Shown in pieces: positions 7,797-13,194 of a stretch of DNA of 13,194 bases. Numbering within the stretch: position 1 is the first letter of the stretch; each line of letters begins with the position of its first letter. The notes under the pieces were generated by a model. The model saw only the letters and a program-made list of their open reading frames with translations. It was not told the origin of the DNA and did no database searches. A program made the position numbers and the translations under genes. The stretch is taken from assembly GCA_013298745.1 (NCBI GenBank), contig JAAFIT010000012.1, forward strand, positions 3,031 to 16,224. The letters run 5' to 3'. The stretch is from Sphingomonadales bacterium. GTDB taxonomy: Bacteria; Pseudomonadota; Alphaproteobacteria; Sphingomonadales; Sphingomonadaceae.

Positions 7797-8566
7797 GCCC
7801 AGCACTTCCATGGCGCCTGCCCCGAAGCCCACAGTGCCTCGAGATGATTCTTGTCGCGCAGCGTGTCCATCGGTTGCCAGAAGCCATTGTGGCTAAAGGC
7901 CTGCAACTCACCATCGGCAGCAATCCGTGTCAGCGGCTCGGCTTCCCAAGTGGATGCATCATTATCGATATAATCGAGGCACTTGGGCGACAGCACAAAA
8001 AAGCCGCCATTGATCCAGCCGCCATCGCCACGCGGCTTTTCGACAAAACCGCGCACGGCGGTGCCCGCCATGTCGAGCGCACCATAGCGCCCCGGCGGTT
8101 GCACCGCCGTCACTGTGGCCAGCTTGCCATGCGCACGATGGAATTCGATCAGCGCGGTCACATCGACATCGGCAACACCATCACCATAGGTGAAGCAGAA
8201 ATCCTGCTCGTCCTTGATATGGTCAGCCACGCGCTTCAGGCGCCCGCCGGTCATGGTTTCATCACCGGTATCGACCAGCGTTACCCGCCAGGGATCGGCA
8301 CTGTTGTTGTGGATCTGCGTGGTGTTGTTGCTCATGTCGAAGGTCACGTTGGACATGTGCAGGAAATAATTGGCGAAATATTCCTTGATGACATAGCCCT
8401 TGTAGCCACAGCAGATGACAAAATCATTGATGCCATGCTGCGAATAGATCTTCATGATATGCCACAGGATCGGCCTGACACCGATTTCGACCATCGGCTT
8501 GGGCTTGAGGTGCGTCTCTTCCGAAATGCGGGTCCCCAGGCCGCCCGCCAAAATCACCGCTTTCAA
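7793..8566 (-). CDS. rfbF: Glucose-1-phosphate cytidylyltransferase
   Basis: Makes CDP-glucose from CTP and glucose-1-phosphate, the entry step for CDP-deoxy sugars. The 257-residue length is exactly typical. Motifs: [11 protein letters not shown] (8-18), KPKPMVEIG (21-29), [29 protein letters not shown] is represented by its core [10 protein letters not shown] (55-64), YGDGVADVD (127-135) with metal and substrate aspartates, EKP (176-178), WINGGFF (184-190) and WQPMDTLRD (230-238). The start is TTG at 8566: MKAVILAGG is the family's standard N-terminus, a TGA stands in frame four codons upstream (8579-8581), and the Shine-Dalgarno GAAGGA (8575-8580) is 8 nt away. It is the first gene of the glycan operon. 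The TTG start may hold expression down. Confidence 0.96.
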   Translation of the reverse strand: MKAVILAGGLGTRISEETHLKPKPMVEIGVRPILWHIMKIYSQHGINDFVICCGYKGYVIKEYFANYFLHMSNVTFDMSNNTTQIHNNSADPWRVTLVDTGDETMTGGRLKRVADHIKDEQDFCFTYGDGVADVDVTALIEFHRAHGKLATVTAVQPPGRYGALDMAGTAVRGFVEKPRGDGGWINGGFFVLSPKCLDYIDNDASTWEAEPLTRIAADGELQAFSHNGFWQPMDTLRDKNHLEALWASGQAPWKCWA

Positions 8567-8574
8567 ACCGCAAT

Positions 8575-8580
8575 TCCTTC
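8575..8580 (-). promoter_or_regulatory. Shine-Dalgarno deciding the TTG start of rfbF
   Basis: Read on the minus strand this is GAAGGA, with an 8-nt spacer to the TTG at 8566. No in-frame ATG or GTG lies between the upstream stop and this TTG, so the site supports a non-ATG start. A 6-bp inverted repeat (TCAAGC at 8589-8594, GCTTGA at 8602-8607) sits just upstream in the leader. Confidence 0.75.
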
Positions 8581-8695
8581 AATCTTGGTCAAGCCGGACC
8601 CGCTTGAGGCCGGAAACTCCAGCAACGCAGCGGGCAATTCGACCTGACGGGAGCCGGGGATCGCCGATAGGATAGCCCCCGAGAGATTGCCGCGG

Positions 8696-8724
8696 CGATT
8701 AGCCAAGGGGGTCGCAAGTGTCAA
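8696..8724 (-). promoter_or_regulatory. Candidate sigma-70-type promoter for the glycan operon
   Basis: On the minus strand, TTGACA (8719-8724) is a perfect -35 hexamer, followed after 17 nt by TAATCG (8696-8701) as a weak -10. It lies in the 174-nt spacer between the MFS gene and rfbF, about 130 nt before the rfbF start, which leaves a leader of roughly 120 nt. No clear intrinsic terminator separates the MFS gene from this promoter, so read-through from the MFS gene remains possible. The -10 is poor, so the call is tentative. Confidence 0.35.
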
Positions 8725-8740
8725 CGATGTGCCGAGCATC

Positions 8741-9979
8741 CTATCGCGGCAGCATCCGCAGCAGCGGCAGCAGAAGCACCACCGTCAAACCCGCCGCCAC
8801 CAGCGCCGTCGGCACCGAGACGCCCTGCCCGATCGCCACGCCGATGCCGAGGACCGCGGCCACCTGAAAGCCGGCGTTGACGATGTTGTTGGCTGCGATG
8901 GCGCGGGCGCGGCTCGACGGGTTGGTGGCAGTTTGCAGGACGCCATAGAGTGGCACCGAGAAGATGCCGCCGGCAATGGCCAGCACCAGCAAGTCGACCA
9001 TCACCCGCCAACCGCGCGGATCACCAAGAAAGCTGGCGATGTCGCCCGCTGCGCCGCCCATGGCGCGTTCGGCGAACCACAAATCGATGCCCGCAAGCGC
9101 CATCACCAGCCCCGCCCAGGGCGACAGACGGGTGGAGATGCGGCCGCCCAGCAGGCGCCCGACCCCGGCAGAGCCCACCGCCACCCCGATCGAAAACGCA
9201 GCCAGAAACAGGGTCGCCACGCCTTCGCTACCGCCGAGATCGTTCTTCGCCAGCGGCACGAACTGGCTCGTATAGACGGCGCCCAGCGCCCAGAACCACG
9301 AAATGCAGATGGTCGCGATGGCAAGTTCGCGATTGCCAAAGGCTTCGCCGAGGGCCCGGCGGCTTGCCGTAAGCGGATTCCAGTCGATTGCCACGCGGCT
9401 GCTGGGCGGTGCCGGCGGGATAGCGCGGGATGTGAGCCACCCGAGAAGCGCAATTCCGATCGCTACCGGCCCCGCCCAGCCGTTTGGCAGCAGTCCGCCG
9501 GCGATCTGACCGAGCAGAATCGCCACGAAGGTCGCGCCTTCGACGAGGCCGGTGCCCGCCAAAAGCTCCGATTCTGCCAGATGTTGCGGCAGAATCGCGT
9601 ACTTCACTGGCCCGAAGATCGTCGAATGTGCCCCCATCAGGAACACCACGATCAGTGCCAGCGGCACCGATTCGATGAAAAACGCCGCCGCACCCAGCGC
9701 CATGAAGGCGATTTCGGCGATCTTGACCGCCCGCGTAATGGCCGCCTTGTCGCGCGCATCGGCAATTTCGCCCGCCAGCCCGGAAAAAAGTACGAAAGGA
9801 ATGATAAAAACCCCCGCCGCAACCGTCGCCAATGTGGCCGTAGCCACCGGATCCCCGGCCTTCAGGCGGAAGGCGACGAGGAAAATCAACGCGGTCTTGA
9901 ACAGATTGTCGTTGAAAGCCCCCAGAAATTGGGTGGCGAACAGCGGTCCAAAGCGCCGGGCAGTGAGAAGCGCGAGCAT
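8741..9979 (-). CDS. MFS transporter, lysophospholipid transporter LplT-like
   Basis: A 412-residue inner-membrane protein with about 12 hydrophobic segments. The N-terminal FLGAFNDNLFKTALIF (residues 18-33) and the FGPVKYAILPQHLAESELLAG stretch, whose core is FGPVKYAILPQ, are the hallmark sequences of the LplT/Aas-type MFS group, which move lysophospholipids across the inner membrane for re-acylation. In many relatives this domain is fused or adjacent to an acyltransferase and an acyl-ACP synthetase; none is present here. I choose the ATG at 9979, preceded by AAGGTGG with a 4-nt spacer, rather than the TTG at 10009. It is divergent from the DUF937 gene and co-directional with the glycan operon. 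The family call is good; the substrate is inferred only. Confidence 0.82.
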   Translation of the reverse strand: MLALLTARRFGPLFATQFLGAFNDNLFKTALIFLVAFRLKAGDPVATATLATVAAGVFIIPFVLFSGLAGEIADARDKAAITRAVKIAEIAFMALGAAAFFIESVPLALIVVFLMGAHSTIFGPVKYAILPQHLAESELLAGTGLVEGATFVAILLGQIAGGLLPNGWAGPVAIGIALLGWLTSRAIPPAPPSSRVAIDWNPLTASRRALGEAFGNRELAIATICISWFWALGAVYTSQFVPLAKNDLGGSEGVATLFLAAFSIGVAVGSAGVGRLLGGRISTRLSPWAGLVMALAGIDLWFAERAMGGAAGDIASFLGDPRGWRVMVDLLVLAIAGGIFSVPLYGVLQTATNPSSRARAIAANNIVNAGFQVAAVLGIGVAIGQGVSVPTALVAAGLTVVLLLPLLRMLPR

Positions 9980-9987
9980 GAATCCAC

Positions 9988-9999
9988 CTTGGCGCCAAG
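9988..9999. repeat. 12-bp palindrome upstream of the MFS gene
   Basis: CTTGGCGCCAAG is perfectly self-complementary. It abuts the Shine-Dalgarno of the MFS gene, in the divergent spacer between that gene and the DUF937 gene. It could be an operator or a small mRNA hairpin. The rest of this 138-nt spacer shows no convincing -35/-10 pair in either direction, only a 7-bp inverted repeat (10002-10008 with 10028-10034). Confidence 0.45.
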
Positions 10000-10117
10000 C
10001 CGCGCGCAATGAAAACCCCCGATTTCGTGCGCGCTGCGGCGACCTGGGACTCGCCGGGCGCGCAATCAGCGGCTATTCAGAGCCAGATTTCACGACCGAG
10101 ACGGGGGTAATACGACC

Positions 10118-10696
10118 ATGGCACAACAGTTGATCGACATGATTGCCCGCATGGGCGGCGCCGATGGCGTAGCCGCCATGGCATCTCGCGTCGGTTTGAC
10201 GCCAGACCAGGCGCAGGCCGCGATGGCGGCACTGGTACCGGCGCTGACCGGTGGCATGGCCAAGCAGGCACAGGCCGGCAATGGCTCGATCGTCGATCAA
10301 CTCGCCGGTATGGCCGCGGCTTACACTGGCTCGGCGGCTGGCGATGGTGCCGTGGCGCAGGGTAATGACATCCTGGGCAGCATTTTTGGCAGCAAGGACG
10401 TATCGCGCGCCGTCGCGGCCCAGGCCGCCAGCCAGACCGGCCTCGATGTGAATGCGCTGAAGGCGCTGCTGCCGATGGTCGCCACCATGGCGGCCAGCGC
10501 GCTGGGCAATGGCACCGGTACCGTTGCAGCCCCGGCGGGCGGGATGGGCGGCCTTGGCGGCCTGCTGGGTGGCCTGCTCGGCGGCGGCAATCAGGCAGGC
10601 GCGGCAGGTGCCTTGATGGCGATGGTCGATACCAACAAGGACGGCAATCCGCTCGACGAGATCATGGGCATGGCCTCAAGCTTCCTCAAACGCTGA
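10118..10696 (+). CDS. DUF937 family protein
   Basis: A 192-residue protein of unknown function. The first 60 residues form an Ala/Gln-rich helical part (VGLTPDQAQAAMAALVPALTGG at roughly 25-46), the repeated-helix pattern of DUF937. A Gly/Leu-rich run follows at about 143-160 (GGLGGLLGGLLGGG). The C-terminus reads DTNKDGNPLDEIMGMA, a dockerin- or EF-hand-like D-x-N-x-D-G calcium-binding loop often seen at the end of these proteins. There is no signal peptide, so it is probably cytoplasmic. The ATG at 10118 follows a weak GGGGG (10103-10107) by 10 nt. The next gene starts 21 nt downstream on the same strand, so the two are likely co-transcribed. The domain call is fair; no role can be assigned. 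Confidence 0.8.
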   Translation: MAQQLIDMIARMGGADGVAAMASRVGLTPDQAQAAMAALVPALTGGMAKQAQAGNGSIVDQLAGMAAAYTGSAAGDGAVAQGNDILGSIFGSKDVSRAVAAQAASQTGLDVNALKALLPMVATMAASALGNGTGTVAAPAGGMGGLGGLLGGLLGGGNQAGAAGALMAMVDTNKDGNPLDEIMGMASSFLKR

Positions 10697-10717
10697 CAAA
10701 AGGATCGATTCCGCCCG

Positions 10718-11260
10718 ATGGCCCGTTCCCGCCGCACCGATGACTGGGGGTTTCCGCGCTGGCGCCCCTATGGCAGCGGCACGGCGGCGGCTGAAGTGCG
10801 GCTGTGCGATCGCCACGGCTGCACCAATCCGGGCAATTGCCCGGCGCCAAAGGCCGCCAATCGCCCCGAACGCTGGTATTTTTGCGCCGCACACGCTGCC
10901 GAATATAATGCCAATTGGGACTATTTCGCGGGATTGTCGGCCGAAGAAGCGGCCGCACGCGAGGCCGATGAGTCTGCACAGACCCAATATCGCCGCTCGG
11001 CGCATTGGGAATGGGGTGGCGCCGGCGATGGCAGCCGCAGCCGCGCCGAACTTGATGCCCTTGCGGTGCTTGGCTGTGACACCGATGCCGACATGACGGT
11101 CATCAAAATGGCGTGGCGCAATGCCGCCAAGGCCAGCCATCCCGACGTCGCCGGCACCTCACCCGAAGCCGCCGACCGGTTTCGCGCCGTGCAAGCCGCG
11201 TGGCAGGTGCTGTCAGATGCCGATCTGGCCCGCTCGACAGGGTCTGGCGCTCGCCCTTAG
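10718..11260 (+). CDS. Small J-domain (DnaJ-like) protein with N-terminal Cys/His cluster
   Basis: A 180-residue protein whose C-terminal third is a J-domain: LDALAVLGCDTDADMTVIKMAW begins at 112, HPD is at 141-143, then FRAVQAAWQVLSD (155-167). J-domains stimulate the ATPase of a DnaK/Hsp70 partner through HPD. It lacks the Gly/Phe and zinc-finger regions of DnaJ. Instead, residues 26-60 hold C30, H33, C35, C41, C56 and H59, spaced so that they could bind a metal ion; residues 50-70 are aromatic (RWYF, NWDYF). The ATG at 10718 follows AAAGGA by a rather long 13-14 nt spacer. A GTG or ATG further in would destroy the cluster. It is probably an operon partner of the DUF937 gene. The client is unknown. 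Confidence 0.85.
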   Translation: MARSRRTDDWGFPRWRPYGSGTAAAEVRLCDRHGCTNPGNCPAPKAANRPERWYFCAAHAAEYNANWDYFAGLSAEEAAAREADESAQTQYRRSAHWEWGGAGDGSRSRAELDALAVLGCDTDADMTVIKMAWRNAAKASHPDVAGTSPEAADRFRAVQAAWQVLSDADLARSTGSGARP

Positions 11261-11272
11261 GGGCTGGAAGTA

Positions 11273-11393
11273 GCCTCCGGCGGCTGGGGCCAACGGCCCC
11301 AGACCCCATTTACTCCGGCTTTGCCCCCGCAACATCAGGTGATGACCCGTGGAAAAAGCGGGGTTTGGAGCTGCCGCTCCGAGCGCCGGAGGC
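11273..11393. repeat. Structured intergenic inverted-repeat element
   Basis: GCCTCCGGCG (11273-11282) and CGCCGGAGGC (11384-11393) are perfect 10-bp inverted ends of a 121-bp block that fills the convergent spacer. Inside are a strong hairpin (11284-11302), another copy of the CTCCGGC core (11313-11319) and a small GGAGC/GCTCC hairpin (11367-11380). The block lies between two gene ends, as dispersed REP-like elements do. Only one copy occurs in this window, so its multi-copy nature is inferred. Confidence 0.6.
11284..11302 (+). terminator. Probable transcription terminator hairpin after the J-domain gene
   Basis: CTGGGGCC, loop AAC, GGCCCCAG: an 8-bp perfect GC-rich stem 23 nt after the stop at 11260. 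It is followed by ACCCCATTTACT rather than a clean T-run, so termination may be weak. On the minus strand a second, smaller hairpin (GGAGC/GCTCC, 11367-11380) is followed after about 9 nt by five Ts, which could stop transcription from the adaptor gene. Confidence 0.5.
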
Positions 11394-11406
11394 CCTCTTT
11401 CGTGCT

Positions 11407-12720
11407 TCAACGCTCGCGAAAGGCGTCCTCGCGCAGCTTTGTGACGGGGCTGAGCAGGTACGATAGCACGGTTCGCGGCGCGCCGAGCAGCGCCACTTCG
11501 GCCACCATGCCGCTGCCGATCGCGGCCGGACGACCGGTCGGCCCCATCAGACCGCGCTGTGACGTCGCGATTCGCACCTCATACCAGCCTTCGCCGCCGC
11601 GCTGATCGTCCACAGCATCAGGCGAAATGCGCGTAACGCGGCCCTTAAGCGTGCCATAGACACTCGAATCATAGGCGGTGATCCGCACTGCGGCGGGCTG
11701 ACCGATATGAACAAAGCCGATATCGCGTGGCCGAACCCGCGCGGCGATGGCCAGCGCACCGTCCTTCGGCACCACTTCCACCAGCGGCGCCCCCGGTGCC
11801 GCGGCGCTGCCGACCGTACCGACGAGCATTCGCTGGACCGTGCCGCTGACCGGGCTGCGCACTTCAGCCTGCTCAACGCGGCGTTGCAGGCTGGGGAGGC
11901 CGGCCTGTTGTGCGGCGAGTTCGGCCCGCGCCTGGGTGAGAGCGCTGCTCGCTTCAGCGCGCCAATGGTCGGTCACGCCAGCGGCGGCTGCGCGCGCCTC
12001 GGCCAGCATAGCTCGCGCCCGCGCCACTGCTTCGGCGCCGCCGGCGGCGCCGGCCTGCGCCTGCACCAGCGCCGAGCGCGCCCGATCAAGGGTCAAACGC
12101 GGCTCGATGCCCTTGTCGACAAGTGGTGCCAGCATCGCCACCTCACGTGCCGCCTGCGCCTGCGCCTCGGTGGATGCGGCGGCACCTGCCTCTGCTTCGG
12201 CCAGCGCCCGGCGCGCGCCGTCGATCCGCGCCGCAACGCCGGCCAAGCCATTGGCGGCATCGCGTTGGTGCGCCTGCCACAGCGCCTGTTCGGCACTCAC
12301 CGCACCGGGTGCCGCTGCCGCAAGCGCGGCCGGAAACGCCGGTGACTGGCCCGCAGCCTCTGCCTCCAGCCGCAAAATGCGCGCCGAAAGCGCGTTGGCG
12401 GCAGCACTGCTACGGCCGAAATCGGCGGCCGCAACGCCGGGATCTAGACGCAGCAGCGGTTGACCAGCGGCCACATTATCGCCCGGGCGGACCAGGATCG
12501 CCGTCACCACACCGCCATCGACATGGCTGACCACCTGTAACGGCCGCTGCGGCACGATTCGTCCCGGCGCACTGGCGGTTTCATTGACCTCGGCAACTGC
12601 CGCCCAGCCGATCATCACCATGCAAAAGGCGAGAATCGACCACAGCAGCAGGCGCGATGCCAGCGTCGGCGCCAGGGGGGCATCCAATTCGGCAGAAGAA
12701 GCAAGACCAAGCTGGGACAT
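11407..12720 (-). CDS. HlyD-family type I secretion periplasmic adaptor
   Basis: A 437-residue membrane fusion protein linking an inner-membrane ABC exporter to a TolC-type outer-membrane channel. It has a short cytoplasmic N-terminus, one transmembrane helix at about 23-42, a lipoyl half-motif (PLQVVSHVDGGVVTAILVRPGD, core HVDGGVV at 66-72, to LLRLD at 89-93), and an Ala-rich coiled-coil hairpin to about residue 290. RSPVSGTVQ returns to the lipoyl domain, and the beta-barrel ends in the typical GMVAEVALLGAPRTVLSYLL...VTKLREDAFRER tail. The ATG at 12720 is fixed by GAGGAGG (12729-12735) with an 8-nt spacer; the TTG at 12726 is too close to it. The gap to the ABC gene is 13 nt. The secreted substrate is not in the window. 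Confidence 0.93.
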   Translation of the reverse strand: MSQLGLASSAELDAPLAPTLASRLLLWSILAFCMVMIGWAAVAEVNETASAPGRIVPQRPLQVVSHVDGGVVTAILVRPGDNVAAGQPLLRLDPGVAAADFGRSSAAANALSARILRLEAEAAGQSPAFPAALAAAAPGAVSAEQALWQAHQRDAANGLAGVAARIDGARRALAEAEAGAAASTEAQAQAAREVAMLAPLVDKGIEPRLTLDRARSALVQAQAGAAGGAEAVARARAMLAEARAAAAGVTDHWRAEASSALTQARAELAAQQAGLPSLQRRVEQAEVRSPVSGTVQRMLVGTVGSAAAPGAPLVEVVPKDGALAIAARVRPRDIGFVHIGQPAAVRITAYDSSVYGTLKGRVTRISPDAVDDQRGGEGWYEVRIATSQRGLMGPTGRPAAIGSGMVAEVALLGAPRTVLSYLLSPVTKLREDAFRER

Positions 12721-12728
12721 TCGCAACG

Positions 12729-12735
12729 CCTCCTC
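12729..12735 (-). promoter_or_regulatory. Shine-Dalgarno of the adaptor gene
   Basis: GAGGAGG on the minus strand, 8 nt before the ATG at 12720. It overlaps the TGA stop of the ABC transporter gene (12734-12736), so the two genes are closely coupled. It decides between the ATG and the TTG two codons upstream. Confidence 0.8.
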
Positions 12736-13194
12736 AGGCTACAGCAAGCGATTGGAGCACGTCATCACGCGGCCCTTGCGCCACGATTTTCCCGCCATCG
12801 AGCAGGATGATGCGGGTGGCGAGGCGGAGCATCGACTGGCGGTGGGTAACAATCACCATTGTGCGGCCAACAAGTTCACCCTCGAGTCGGCTGATCATGG
12901 CGTTTTCGGACGTCGTATCCATGGCGCTGGTCGGCTCATCAAACACCAGCATCGGTCGCTGCAGTACCAGTGCCCGGGCGATTGCGATGGCCTGGCGTTG
13001 GCCGCCTGACAGCCCCTCGCCGCGATCGGCCAGCATCACATCATAGCCGCCCGATAGTGCCCCGATGAAATCATGTGCACCTGACAGTCGCGCCGCGCGC
13101 AGCACCGCGGCATCGTCCACCAGAGGATCACCCAGCTTGATATTGTCGCGAATCGAACCCGACAGCAGCACGACATCCTGCAGAACCGAGCCGA
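12734..13194 (-). CDS. Type I secretion ABC transporter, ATPase C-terminal part (5'-truncated)
   Basis: The right edge cuts this gene; 152 residues of the nucleotide-binding domain remain. In order they show the Q-loop (VLQDV near 13177-13189), GSIRDNI, the signature LSGGQRQ (encoded near 12992-13012), Walker B LVFDEPTSAMD with the D-loop (near 12917-12947), and the H-loop histidine in VTHR. The Walker A motif, membrane domain and any N-terminal peptidase-like domain lie outside. SAMDTTSE and the C-terminal DGGKIVAQGPRDDVL resemble LapB-like type I secretion exporters of RTX adhesins and hydrolases. The following HlyD-type adaptor gene supports a type I secretion role. The apparent GTG start at 13171 is internal to the domain and not a true start. 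Confidence 0.92.
   Translation of the reverse strand, partial: GSVLQDVVLLSGSIRDNIKLGDPLVDDAAVLRAARLSGAHDFIGALSGGYDVMLADRGEGLSGGQRQAIAIARALVLQRPMLVFDEPTSAMDTTSENAMISRLEGELVGRTMVIVTHRQSMLRLATRIILLDGGKIVAQGPRDDVLQSLAVA

Noticed and set aside
435..10012. Long open frames on the plus strand opposite the minus-strand genes (for example 435-1361, 1634-2632, 3891-5015, 5090-6127, 6945-7847, 8687-10012)
   Set aside because: They lie antisense to well-identified genes, are Arg/Gly/His-rich with no recognisable domains, and arise from GC-rich third positions. The similar peptides on both strands near 1206-1286 follow from the inverted repeat.
10002..10034. 7-bp inverted repeat GCGCGCA/TGCGCGC as a regulatory hairpin
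   Set aside because: Alternating GC runs are common at this base composition, and the loop of 19 nt with poor inner pairing gives little support.
10551..10590. Short direct repeats in the DUF937 gene
   Set aside because: They are codons of the Gly/Leu-rich segment GGLLGGLLGGG, a low-complexity protein feature rather than a DNA repeat.
12033..12052. 20-bp perfect GC-only palindrome within the adaptor gene
   Set aside because: It consists of GGC/GCC-type codons in an Ala/Gly-rich coiled-coil segment of a GC-rich genome, where such self-complementary runs are expected by composition.
1..13194. CRISPR array, tRNA/rRNA genes, insertion sequences, phage or defence genes
   Set aside because: No regularly spaced repeats, RNA gene landmarks, transposase or integrase motifs were found on either strand.

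Overview
The window is a GC-rich, densely packed bacterial segment. Coding style, gene content and the strong antisense shadow reading frames suggest an alphaproteobacterium, most likely a sphingomonad; this is an inference, since there is no rRNA or other firm marker.

Layout. (1) Positions 1-8566, minus strand: a tightly coupled surface-glycan operon of nine genes, read from right to left. It opens with rfbF (glucose-1-phosphate cytidylyltransferase, TTG start), rfbG (CDP-glucose 4,6-dehydratase), an RmlC-type cupin epimerase, a TylC3/TcaB9-type sugar C-methyltransferase and an SDR 4-ketoreductase/epimerase. A Wzx-type flippase, a second zinc-ribbon SAM methyltransferase and two family-2 glycosyltransferases follow; the last is cut by the left edge. 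Stop and start codons overlap by 4 nt at four junctions and by 8 nt at another, two gaps are only 5 nt, and one gap is 78 nt. The first five genes together predict a CDP-activated 3-C-methyl-6-deoxyhexose, a rarely described class of branched sugar. The rest would assemble, decorate and export a glycan containing it. (2) Positions 8741-9979, minus: a stand-alone LplT-like MFS transporter. A candidate promoter lies between it and rfbF. (3) Positions 10118-11260, plus: a DUF937 protein and a small J-domain protein with an N-terminal Cys/His cluster, probably co-transcribed. (4) Positions 11261-11406: a convergent intergenic spacer holding a structured inverted-repeat element. (5) Positions 11407-13194, minus: a type I secretion pair, the HlyD-type periplasmic adaptor and the C-terminal part of its ABC transporter ATPase (cut by the right edge).

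The most unusual sequence structure is inside a glycosyltransferase gene. It is a perfect 24-bp inverted repeat (arms 1206-1229 and 1263-1286), codon-aligned on both arms, with a partly paired inner stem on the same centre. No CRISPR array, tRNA, rRNA, transposase or integrase was seen. There is no gene-free stretch longer than 300 bases.
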